Source: an uncultured Christensenella sp. (GTDB lineage: Bacteria > Bacillota > Clostridia > Christensenellales > Borkfalkiaceae). Taken from it: a stretch of 64,000 nucleotides of DNA. The position numbers were made by a program, and so were the translations under genes. The notes beneath the pieces were generated by a model. That model made no database searches and was not told the DNA's origin. It saw nothing but the letters and a program-made list of their open reading frames with translations. Where the stretch lies: contig CAJTQF010000002.1 in the NCBI GenBank assembly GCA_910578565.1, positions 123,658 through 187,657 of the forward strand, given 5' to 3'. Positions 44,416 through 51,478 of the stretch are shown one piece after another. The stretch's first letter is position 1, and each line of letters starts with the position of its first letter.

Positions 44416-44938
44416 AATAATATATACCCTTTTCGCACAAAAATAAATCCAGCGGAATATCGTGCTCTTCTTCTTCGAAAAATTCAATCTGAAAGCCGTA
44501 GCCCAGCCCGACTTTTAAAGTACGCTTGTCCCTTAAATACCTGTCGTAAAAACCCTTGCCGTAACCTATGCGGAAGCCGCGTCCGTTCACGGCTAAAAGC
44601 GGAATTACGGTAACGTCTATGTTGCCGTTGTACGGCTTGCCCGCAGGCTCGCTTATGCCGAACGCGCCGACCGACGTTTCCCCGTACGGCACGGCGACCA
44701 TTTTATCGCCGTCCACGCGCGGCAGGTAAACCTTTTTGCCCGCGCCCAGAAGCGCCGCGATAATCCCCTTTGTATCCGCTTCGGTCGAAAACGAATTGTA
44801 CACAAAAAAACTTTCGTACCGTAAAAATGCGTTTAAAAAATTATCGAGTATAGCGCCGTCTGCAAATTCGCGGCGAACGCCGCAAAAATATTTGCGCTTT
44901 ATTTTAAGTTTATAACGTATTTCGTCTTTAACGCTCAT
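44405..44938 (-). CDS. 5-formyltetrahydrofolate cyclo-ligase
   Basis: 177 residues. The C-terminal motif VIPLLAVNGRGFRIGYGKGFYDRYL in two adjoining parts (about 112-137) is diagnostic, with the ATP-binding RIGYGKGFYD loop. It converts 5-formyl-THF to 5,10-methenyl-THF, salvaging a folate side product. It overlaps alr by 11 nt and the following membrane gene by 11 nt. Confidence 0.93.
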   Translation of the reverse strand: MSVKDEIRYKLKIKRKYFCGVRREFADGAILDNFLNAFLRYESFFVYNSFSTEADTKGIIAALLGAGKKVYLPRVDGDKMVAVPYGETSVGAFGISEPAGKPYNGNIDVTVIPLLAVNGRGFRIGYGKGFYDRYLRDKRTLKVGLGYGFQIEFFEEEEHDIPLDLFLCEKGIYYYET

Positions 44939-45902
44939 ATACCCTTTCCGAACGCTGCGTGACGCGCGTTAAAATTTCGTATGAAATTGTTTTGCACCTT
45001 TTTGCGTAAGCGTCCGCGTTGCCCATAATAAGGGCGGTATCGCCGCCGTCTTCCGCGACGTAGCAATCCATACAAAGCGTCTTTTCGCCAAGCGGCACGG
45101 TCCTGAAAAAGCCGTCCGCATAGCCCGCGCGGTACACGGAAAGCCGCCCGTAATTTTTATCTGCAAAGTTATACCCGACGCCTCCGCCGATAAACTGCGT
45201 CTGCTGGGTACGCCGCGCGTACACTTTTAAAACTGGTTCGAAGCCGTCGGCTTTAAAACCTTCGGGCGCGTAGCCGTACAGCAGTATGCCGGCGCGCACG
45301 CCGTCGAACAAAAACTTACCGCCGCGCAGCAGTCCGCCGCTCGCGGAAAGGTGCGCAACTGCCTGGGGATTTATCTTTTTAACTTCGTTTACCGCGCTTA
45401 AAAAAATCTGTCTTTGCTTTTGCGCTGCCGCAAGATTTTCGGGAGCGAACATATGCGAATACACCCCCTTTATTCTTTCGGGCGAAAGCTCACGCAGTAC
45501 GTCGGAAAGTCCGTCGGGATTGCAGCCGTTGCGGTTCATTCCCGTGTTCACTTTTATATGGCAGTCCAGCCCCGAAACCAGCCGCGCGGTTTCAACAGAA
45601 TTTACGGTGGCAGTCAAGTTATACCACTTTAACCGCGCCGCGTCGTAACCGTCAAGCGGCGGAGTCAGAACGAGAATTTCCTTTAAAATCCCCGCCGTGC
45701 GCAGAGTTATCCCCTCTTCCGCAATGGCAACGCAAAACCCGTCGCAAACGTCTTCTATCGCGCGTGCAACTTCTTCCGCGCCGTGACCGTATCCGTCGGC
45801 TTTGACAACGGCGTAAAACTTTGCGCCGTTTGCGAGTTTTTTTATTTTCAAAGCGTTGCGCCTTAAAGCGGGCAAACTGATTTTTGACAGCGTTTTTTGC
45901 AT
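44928..45902 (-). CDS. alr: alanine racemase
   Basis: 324 residues, shorter than the usual 360-390. AVVKADGYGHG gives the PLP lysine K34; VRAGILLYGY (about 218-227) and GGGVGYN (about 255) retain the second active-site tyrosine region. The C-terminal beta domain is compressed, and the usual GDEVVLIG segment appears as GGDTALIMG. It supplies D-alanine for peptidoglycan. First gene of a seven-gene operon (alr, 5-FCL, membrane protein, rsmD, coaD, DAHP synthase, pheA) in which every junction overlaps or touches. Confidence 0.9.
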   Translation of the reverse strand: MQKTLSKISLPALRRNALKIKKLANGAKFYAVVKADGYGHGAEEVARAIEDVCDGFCVAIAEEGITLRTAGILKEILVLTPPLDGYDAARLKWYNLTATVNSVETARLVSGLDCHIKVNTGMNRNGCNPDGLSDVLRELSPERIKGVYSHMFAPENLAAAQKQRQIFLSAVNEVKKINPQAVAHLSASGGLLRGGKFLFDGVRAGILLYGYAPEGFKADGFEPVLKVYARRTQQTQFIGGGVGYNFADKNYGRLSVYRAGYADGFFRTVPLGEKTLCMDCYVAEDGGDTALIMGNADAYAKRCKTISYEILTRVTQRSERVYER

Positions 45903-45946
45903 ACACTCATTTTATGCCGCGCGCCGCGTAATTGTTTGTAAAAATT

Positions 45947-45975
45947 ATTTTAACACAAACCGTTAAACTTTGCAA
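45947..45975 (-). promoter_or_regulatory. alr operon promoter
   Basis: Minus strand TTGCAA (45975-45970), 17-bp spacer, TAAAAT (45952-45947), start expected near 45940 with a leader of about 38 nt. The MATE promoter fires the other way about 30 bp upstream. Confidence 0.8.
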
Positions 45976-46006
45976 TGACTTTACAATTGAATTTGCATTT
46001 AACGGC

Positions 46007-46035
46007 TTGACTTTTAAATGAAAACGGGATAAAAT
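46007..46035 (+). promoter_or_regulatory. MATE gene promoter
   Basis: TTGACT (46007-46012), 17-bp spacer, TAAAAT (46030-46035); start near 46042, giving a leader of about 120 nt that contains the structured element. Confidence 0.88.
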
Positions 46036-46060
46036 ATTAAAGTAAAAATTAAATAAAAAA

Positions 46061-46142
46061 CACGACGACACAAGTTGCGGCAACCGCCGCGTAAACCTGA
46101 TAACGGAACGTAAAATTTATTTCGGGTACTTGTGTTTTTTTA
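46061..46142 (+). promoter_or_regulatory. structured leader RNA with terminator before the MATE gene (guanidine-IV/mepA-type candidate)
   Basis: After ACGACGAC, an outer stem ACACAAGT (46068-46075) pairs with ACTTGTGT (46128-46135), which is followed by a seven-U tract. Inside lie GCGGC-AACC-GCCGC (46077-46090) and ACCTGA (46095-46100) pairing with TCGGGT (46122-46127), forming a compact three-way junction. The CC(G) of the first loop could pair with CGG at 46103-46106. Guanidine-IV riboswitches (mepA motif) are known upstream of MATE genes in Clostridia and act by termination control, which fits the context; I have not matched the consensus base by base. Confidence 0.6.
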
Positions 46143-46162
46143 TTTTTTAAAAAGGAATTTTT

Positions 46163-47620
46163 ATGGAACAGGATAACCGCTATCTCGGCACGGAAAAAAT
46201 ATTTAGGCTGATGCTCAGATTTTGTATTCCCTGCGTACTGTCGCTTCTGATAAGCGCGCTGTACAACATAGCAGACCAGATTTTTATAGGCCGCAGCGAA
46301 CTGGGCGACACAGGCAACGGCGCGGCGGGCATAGCCTTCCCCGTATTTATCGTGGCGCAGGCTTTCGCCTGGTGGTGCGGCGACGGATGCGCGGCGTTCC
46401 TTAACATCTGTCAGGGCAGGAAAGACTCGCAAAACGGACACAAAGCCATAGGCACGGGGCTTGTTTTTACAGTGGCTTCGGCTGTCGTTTTAATGGCGGT
46501 GTTCTACCCCCTGAAAACGCAGATACTTACGCTGTTCGGCGCAACGGAAGACGGCGTTAACCCCAATACCGGCGTTTTCGAAGTGGGCACGCTTAAATAC
46601 GCCGCCGAATACTTCGATATAATTTTAGGCTTCTTCCCCGTGTATATGGCGATGAATATGATGAACGGCGTAATCCGCGCGGACGGAAGCCCGGGCTGGT
46701 CAATGGCTTCTATGATTTCGGGCGCGGTGACAAACATTGTGCTGGACGCCGCGTTCATTTTCGGCTGTAAATGGGGTATGGCGGGCGCGGCGTGGGCAAC
46801 CGCTATCGGGCAGACCGTTTCGTTTGCGGTAAGCCTGTTCTACTTTATACGCAAAACCAAAACCTTTAAACTGACCGTAAAAAGCCTTATCCCCGATTTT
46901 AAAGTTTTTGCAAACGCCGTAAAACTCGGAATGTCGTCTTTTATCACGCAGATGACAATCGTAATAGTCACGCTTGTTTGCAATATTATGCTTTCAAAAT
47001 ACGGCGCGAATTCAGACTACGGCGCGAATATTCCGATTGTGTTAATAGGTATTGAAAGCAAAGTATTTACCGTTGTAATCAGCATAGTCGTGGGTACGGT
47101 TTTGGGCTGCCAGCCTATTTTGGGCTACAACATAGGCGCAAAAAATTTTGAACGCGTAAAAAAGACCTATCTCTGTATCCTGTTGTGGACGGTAAGCGTG
47201 GGCGTGATTTTTACAATCCTGTTCGAAGCCTGCCCTACGGCTATCGTAAGCATATTCGGCGGACCTAAGAATTACGACGCCGCCCTGTACTGGGATTTTG
47301 CGGCTAAACTTTTCCGCATCTTCCTTATGCTTGTAACGTTCACCTGCTTAATAAAAATGTCGTCTATATTCTTCCAGGCGGTCGGAAAACCGGTATTTGC
47401 GGTTATCGCTTCGCTTGTAAGGGATTTGGCGTGTTTTGTGCCTTTAACCTGCGTGTTGCCTGTTTTCTACGGGATAGACGGAGTTTTGTGGGCCGCACCG
47501 CTATCCGATTTTATCGCAATGATTGTTGCGATTATTCTTACCGTTATCTATTTCAAAAAACTTAAAAAAGAACAAGCCGCCGAACGCGTAGACGAAAGCG
47601 CCGCCGCAAGCGAAATTTAA
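46163..47620 (+). CDS. MATE family efflux transporter
   Basis: 485 residues, twelve predicted transmembrane helices in two bundles. LRFCIPCVLSLLISALYNIADQIFIG in parts at the start is characteristic of the MepA/DinF-type MATE family, and the second half begins near residue 245 (GMSSFITQMTIV). MATE pumps use Na+ or H+ gradients to export cationic drugs or small cations; with a guanidine-type leader, guanidinium derivatives would be an expected substrate. The C-terminal tail is Lys/Glu/Ala-rich. SD AAAGGA precedes the ATG. Confidence 0.93.
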   Translation: MEQDNRYLGTEKIFRLMLRFCIPCVLSLLISALYNIADQIFIGRSELGDTGNGAAGIAFPVFIVAQAFAWWCGDGCAAFLNICQGRKDSQNGHKAIGTGLVFTVASAVVLMAVFYPLKTQILTLFGATEDGVNPNTGVFEVGTLKYAAEYFDIILGFFPVYMAMNMMNGVIRADGSPGWSMASMISGAVTNIVLDAAFIFGCKWGMAGAAWATAIGQTVSFAVSLFYFIRKTKTFKLTVKSLIPDFKVFANAVKLGMSSFITQMTIVIVTLVCNIMLSKYGANSDYGANIPIVLIGIESKVFTVVISIVVGTVLGCQPILGYNIGAKNFERVKKTYLCILLWTVSVGVIFTILFEACPTAIVSIFGGPKNYDAALYWDFAAKLFRIFLMLVTFTCLIKMSSIFFQAVGKPVFAVIASLVRDLACFVPLTCVLPVFYGIDGVLWAAPLSDFIAMIVAIILTVIYFKKLKKEQAAERVDESAAASEI

Positions 47621-47627
47621 TTTTCAC

Positions 47628-47667
47628 AAAATAAATCCGTCCTTCATGTTAAGGACGGATTTATTTT
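47628..47667. terminator. bidirectional terminator between MATE and ECF S genes
   Basis: Seventeen-base-pair perfect stem (47628-47644 with 47651-47667). The stop codon of the S-component gene (47661-47663) lies within the arm. Confidence 0.9.
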
Positions 47668-48425
47668 GAAGTCGCTTTTTTTAATACGGCGCAAACAGGC
47701 AGATACAACGTTAAAACCGTGACTATACTGCAAACGGTCTGCGGCAGCATAGCCGTAAAAGACGCGTAAAAATATGAAAGCGCGGTGAGCTTTGTACTGC
47801 CCGCGACAAGCGGGGTTATAACGTCGTCCAATAAAGTAAAGCATACGGTACAGACTGCGGCGACGCTTGCAAAAGTAAACAGTTTTAACAGCGTTGCGGT
47901 ATCCTTTTTGAAAACCCTGTTTGCCGCAACCAGCGCGTTAAACGCAACAAGTTCGGCAAAACACAGCCCGAATATCACCCAGACAAGAACGTAAGCGGTA
48001 GTCTTCCACAGCTTTGAAACTTTTATCACGTCAAAGCCGTATACAAGCGCGCACGCCGCCATAAGCGCGCACAGCAGTGAATTTACGCAGATTATCAGCG
48101 CGGCGGGACATCTTTTAAACGTTTCGTCCTTAATATGCCCCAGCCCGCCGGAGACCGCCGCAAGAAATGGATAATATAAAAGATACAGTATTACCGTCGC
48201 GGGCGAAAATCCGTAAACGAGACATCTTAAAAGCGAAAACGCGACGGCGCATATAACGCCGCTTCTTACGCCGCAGACGCTTGCAAAACAGACAAGCAGG
48301 ACGGTGACGATTTCCACCCCAACGACAAACGAAAATACGTATTGCGCCGCAATGAGCAGCGCGCACATTACCGCGACGTAAGCTATTCTCTTTGACGGCG
48401 GTATTTTTTTACACGCGTTTTCCAT
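47661..48425 (-). CDS. ECF transporter S component, probably for cobalamin
   Basis: 254 residues, about six transmembrane helices. RIAYVAVMCALLIAAQYVFSF at the start is the typical S-component opening. It follows the DUF4430 lipoprotein by 9 nt and is therefore under the cobalamin riboswitch, which makes vitamin B12 or a corrinoid the likely substrate (CbrT-like role). Energising EcfA/EcfA'/EcfT subunits are not in the window and would be shared, as usual for group II ECF systems. Confidence 0.88.
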   Translation of the reverse strand: MENACKKIPPSKRIAYVAVMCALLIAAQYVFSFVVGVEIVTVLLVCFASVCGVRSGVICAVAFSLLRCLVYGFSPATVILYLLYYPFLAAVSGGLGHIKDETFKRCPAALIICVNSLLCALMAACALVYGFDVIKVSKLWKTTAYVLVWVIFGLCFAELVAFNALVAANRVFKKDTATLLKLFTFASVAAVCTVCFTLLDDVITPLVAGSTKLTALSYFYASFTAMLPQTVCSIVTVLTLYLPVCAVLKKATSK

Positions 48426-48434
48426 ACCGTAAAA

Positions 48435-48923
48435 TCAGAAGCTCATTTCCGCATAGCTGTAAACGAACGCATAGCTCTGACCCTTTACGCAGGGCAGATT
48501 TGAAACGCCGTAAGAAGATTTGTACAGCGTCAGCCCGTTATATGTCACTTGTTCGTCAGTGGAATACAAAACGCCGTCCAGCGTTGTAAGCGTGGTGTAA
48601 ACGTACCAGTCGTATCCCGCGTAAGAGTTTGCGGTGGAGCTTACAGTCACGCTGCCCACACCCAGAATTTCAGTAACGTAATATCCGTAGTCGCCGTCCG
48701 CCCCTTTGAAATCCAGCTTGCCGCCGTCTTTCAGGGCTTCCATATAGTCTTTAAGCGAAGTGTTTTCACCTACCGTCATAACGTCGTCGCCCACGGTGAA
48801 CGCGTAACAAATCGTATAACCGCCGCCAACGGACTTCGTGGTTCCGCCGCGAGTGTCTCCGGCACAGCCCGCGAATGCAAAAACGGCTGCAACCGCAATT
48901 AAAAGAGTTAAAAGTTTTTTCAT
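48435..48923 (-). CDS. DUF4430 lipoprotein, candidate extracellular cobalamin-binding protein
   Basis: 162 residues. A lipoprotein signal with lipobox FAGC (C20) precedes a DUF4430-like domain (about 45-160), recognisable by TVGENTSLKDYMEAL, the YYVTEILGVGS strand and WYVYTTL followed by SYAFVYSY near the end. This domain resembles the C-terminal beta domain of transcobalamin and intrinsic factor, so a role as B12 receptor on the outer face is plausible. It is the first gene after the cobalamin riboswitch and is cotranscribed with the ECF S component. AGGAG lies 11 nt before the ATG. Confidence 0.85.
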   Translation of the reverse strand: MKKLLTLLIAVAAVFAFAGCAGDTRGGTTKSVGGGYTICYAFTVGDDVMTVGENTSLKDYMEALKDGGKLDFKGADGDYGYYVTEILGVGSVTVSSTANSYAGYDWYVYTTLTTLDGVLYSTDEQVTYNGLTLYKSSYGVSNLPCVKGQSYAFVYSYAEMSF

Positions 48924-48939
48924 TGGTTTTCCCGCTCCT

Positions 48940-48973
48940 AAAAAAATTCAGACACGCAAATAACAACGTGCCT
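48940..48973 (-). terminator. expression-platform terminator of the cobalamin riboswitch
   Basis: On the minus strand AGGCACG (48973-48967) pairs with CGTGTCT (48956-48950) around a ten-base loop, followed by GAA and seven T. It lies between the aptamer and the ribosome site, so the switch acts by transcription termination. Confidence 0.8.
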
Positions 48974-49140
48974 GTGCGCACGCCCGGTTTAACTCGAACC
49001 AAACGCCTTTAATCTTCGCAGGGTCGGCATTCGGACTTGTCCTTTTAAAAAGGCTTACCGTTGCGGTACAGTTACGGAATTTCACCGTATTTCCCGTTTA
49101 ATGCGCGTTGGCTAAACCCCGCGCAGCCTGCGGTTATTAA
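48974..49140 (-). promoter_or_regulatory. cobalamin (adenosylcobalamin-type) riboswitch
   Basis: The minus-strand RNA contains GGGAAATACGGTGAAATTCCG, here given in parts as GGGAA...GGTGAAATTCC, followed by CCGCAACGGTAAG and the B12 box AAGTCCGAATGCCGACCCTGC split around ATGCCGA. Flanking arms GCGCGGGGTTTAG and CCAACGCGC close the core. This order is diagnostic for cobalamin riboswitches. It controls the DUF4430-ECF S operon and would switch it off when B12 is plentiful. Confidence 0.93.
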
Positions 49141-49156
49141 ATTAAAAGTTTATGCC

Positions 49157-49186
49157 ATTATACAAATTTTTCACTGTAATTGTCAA
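49157..49186 (-). promoter_or_regulatory. promoter of the riboswitch operon
   Basis: Minus strand TTGACA (49186-49181), 18-bp spacer, TATAAT (49162-49157). Back to back with the bioY promoter: the two -35 boxes are 14 bp apart. Confidence 0.9.
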
Positions 49187-49200
49187 GCGTATTTTTTTTG

Positions 49201-49229
49201 TTGACAATGTGCGCCGTTTTATTTAAAAT
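49201..49229 (+). promoter_or_regulatory. bioY promoter, predicted leaderless
   Basis: TTGACA (49201-49206), 17-bp spacer, TAAAAT (49224-49229), then TACAGT and the ATG at 49236. Expected start is the A of the ATG. No BirA-type operator was recognised. Confidence 0.75.
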
Positions 49230-49235
49230 TACAGT

Positions 49236-49835
49236 ATGAAAAATAAAAAATTATTGGCTGTGGACATTGCCGAAATTGCGATTTTTGTCGCACTTATGGT
49301 TGCGGGAGCGTATATCTCAATTCCGTTTTATCCCGTCCCGCTCACCTTTCAGACGGTTATAAGCGTGCTTGCGGGGCTTATGCTCGGCTGGAAAAAAGGT
49401 ACGGCGGCTATGGCGGTATATCTGTTTATGGGATTCGTATGTTTTATCCCCGTGTTTGCCGACCATTCTCTGGCAGGGTTCGCCTATGCTTTAAAACCTT
49501 CTTTCGGATACATAATAGGATTTGTAACCTCGGCGTTTGTGGGCGGTATAATTTTGGGCGACGGTAAAAAGCCGTTTTGGCGATACGTTGTTGCGGCTGT
49601 CGCGTCGTTTTTTGCGAATTATTTAATAGGCATACCCTACTTCGCTTTTATATGGCACGGATTGAACGGCGCGGAAACGCTTGGTTCGGCGCTGATAACT
49701 TACAACCTGTTGTATATGCCGAAAGATTTGGTTCTGAGTATTCTTGCCGCTATTTTGGCTTGGCAGGTTTTGCCGCACATACGGCGCGGCAAGCAGAAAC
49801 TTAAACCCGACAAACAGAAAACGCCCCTTGGCTAA
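49236..49835 (+). CDS. bioY: BioY, biotin ECF transporter S component
   Basis: 199 residues, six transmembrane helices. VAGAYISIPFYPVPLTFQTV (about 21-40) is the BioY signature, followed by GLMLGWKKGTAAMAVYLFMGF. BioY binds biotin in the membrane and delivers it through shared EcfAA'T subunits. Its stop codon lies inside the terminator hairpin. It is divergent from the B12 operon, so two vitamin-uptake S components share one control region. Confidence 0.96.
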   Translation: MKNKKLLAVDIAEIAIFVALMVAGAYISIPFYPVPLTFQTVISVLAGLMLGWKKGTAAMAVYLFMGFVCFIPVFADHSLAGFAYALKPSFGYIIGFVTSAFVGGIILGDGKKPFWRYVVAAVASFFANYLIGIPYFAFIWHGLNGAETLGSALITYNLLYMPKDLVLSILAAILAWQVLPHIRRGKQKLKPDKQKTPLG

Positions 49836-49848
49836 GGGGCGTTTTTTT
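49820..49848 (+). terminator. bioY terminator containing the stop codon
   Basis: AACGCCCCTT / AAGGGGCGTT stem with GGCT loop (49820-49843) and seven T. The bioY TAA (49833-49835) falls at the loop and first arm base. Confidence 0.92.
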
Positions 49849-49880
49849 ATGCGCTATTGACATAGGACAAAAATACATTT

Positions 49881-51422
49881 TTACTCCCATTCGATTGTCG
49901 CGGGGGGCTTTGAAGTTATGTCGTAAACAATGCGGTTGATATGCTTTACTTCGTTGACTATGCGCGTTGAAACTGTTTCAAGCACGTCGTAAGGAATTCT
50001 TGAAAAATCGGCGGTCATAAAATCGCTTGTAGACACACCGCGCAAAGCAAGGGTATAATCATAGGTCCTGCCGTCGCCCATTACACCTACCGAACGCATA
50101 TTTGTAAGCACAGCAAAATATTGGTTTATGTCGCGGTCAAGGTGCGCGCGGGCAATCTCTTCGCGGAATATAGCGTCCGCGTCCTGAAGGGTAGCTACCT
50201 TCTCGGGCGTGATGTCGCCTATAATACGTATCGCAAGACCGGGACCGGGGAACGGCTGGCGCCATACGAGTTTTTCGTCAAGACCAAGCGCTATCCCGAG
50301 CGCCCTGACTTCGTCTTTGAACAACATTCTCAGCGGCTCTATTATCTCTTTAAAATCAACGTAATCGGGCAGTCCGCCGACGTTGTGGTGCGATTTTATC
50401 ACAGCCGCGTCGCCCAAACCGGACTCTATAACGTCGGGATAAATGGTACCCTGAACAAGGAAGTCAACCTTGCCTATTTTTTTGGCTTCTTCTTCGAACA
50501 CGCGTATAAATTCTTCGCCTATTATTTTGCGCTTTGCTTCGGGTTCGGTCACGCCTTTAAGTTTCCCCAGAAAGCGCGCGCCCGCGTCTACGCGCACAAA
50601 ATTTACGCCGCTGTCCGCAAACGCCGCCTCCACTTCGTCGCCTTCGTTTTTACGCATAAGACCATGGTCCACAAAAATGCAGGTAAGCTGGCTGCCTATT
50701 GCCTTTGCAAGCAGTTTGCAGGCAACCGAACTGTCAACACCGCCCGAAAGAGCGAGCAACGCCTTACCGCCGCCCACTTTGTCGCGTATTGCGCCGATAG
50801 CGGTCTGGGCGTACTCTTCCATAGTCCAGTCGCCGCTGCAACCGCACACGTTGTACAAGAAGTTGCAGAGCATATCGAAACCCTGTTCGGTATGGTTCAC
50901 TTCGGGGTGGAATTGCGTGCCGTAAAATTTCTTTTGCGGGTTTTCAATCGCTCCGTAAGGGCATTTATCGCTGTGTCCCACTGCGCGGAAACCTTCGGGA
51001 AGAGTTGCAATATGGTCGTTGTGGCTCATCCATACGACCGATTTTTTCTTTAAGCCTTTGAAAAGAAGTGACTTTGTATCGAATTCGCAATCGGTTCTTC
51101 CGAATTCCGCAACAGCGGTTTCGTTGGCTTTTTCAATCTTTCCGCCAAGCCCGTAAACCAGAAACTGCGCGCCGTAACATATGCCGAGAATGGGCACGCC
51201 CAGCTCGAATATTTCCCTGTCCATTTTGGGCGAATTGTCAAGATAAACCGAATTCGGTCCGCCCGTAAAAATTATACCCTTGGGATTCATTTCACGGATT
51301 TCGCAGACGGGCGTCTTATAGGACTTGACTTCGCAGTAAATCTTATGTTCCCTTACCCTGCGGGCTATAAGCTGGTTGTACTGTCCGCCGAAATCCAGAA
51401 TCAAAACTTTCTCGTGTGTCAT
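49881..51422 (-). CDS. guaA: GMP synthase, glutamine-hydrolysing
   Basis: 513 residues. The class I glutamine amidotransferase half has GICYGAQ with the nucleophilic cysteine near residue 80 and FHPEVNHT near 170; the ATP pyrophosphatase half has LSGGVDSSV near 225; the C-terminal dimerisation domain ends in KPPATIEWE. It converts XMP to GMP. SD AAGGA lies 8 nt before the ATG. guaB ends 56 nt upstream with no strong terminator between them, so they likely form an operon. Confidence 0.98.
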   Translation of the reverse strand: MTHEKVLILDFGGQYNQLIARRVREHKIYCEVKSYKTPVCEIREMNPKGIIFTGGPNSVYLDNSPKMDREIFELGVPILGICYGAQFLVYGLGGKIEKANETAVAEFGRTDCEFDTKSLLFKGLKKKSVVWMSHNDHIATLPEGFRAVGHSDKCPYGAIENPQKKFYGTQFHPEVNHTEQGFDMLCNFLYNVCGCSGDWTMEEYAQTAIGAIRDKVGGGKALLALSGGVDSSVACKLLAKAIGSQLTCIFVDHGLMRKNEGDEVEAAFADSGVNFVRVDAGARFLGKLKGVTEPEAKRKIIGEEFIRVFEEEAKKIGKVDFLVQGTIYPDVIESGLGDAAVIKSHHNVGGLPDYVDFKEIIEPLRMLFKDEVRALGIALGLDEKLVWRQPFPGPGLAIRIIGDITPEKVATLQDADAIFREEIARAHLDRDINQYFAVLTNMRSVGVMGDGRTYDYTLALRGVSTSDFMTADFSRIPYDVLETVSTRIVNEVKHINRIVYDITSKPPATIEWE

Positions 51423-51478
51423 AAATTTATCCTTAATAAAATATTTTAAGGCGCAAGTACCGCTTACGCCTTTTCAAT

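Noticed and set aside
46061..46142. Purine, cobalamin, fluoride or PreQ1 riboswitch upstream of the MATE gene
   Set aside because: The characteristic core sequences of these classes are absent; only the mepA/guanidine-IV context fits.
50121..51053. 310-codon open frame antisense to guaA
   Set aside because: Shadow of guaA codon usage; no promoter or ribosome site.
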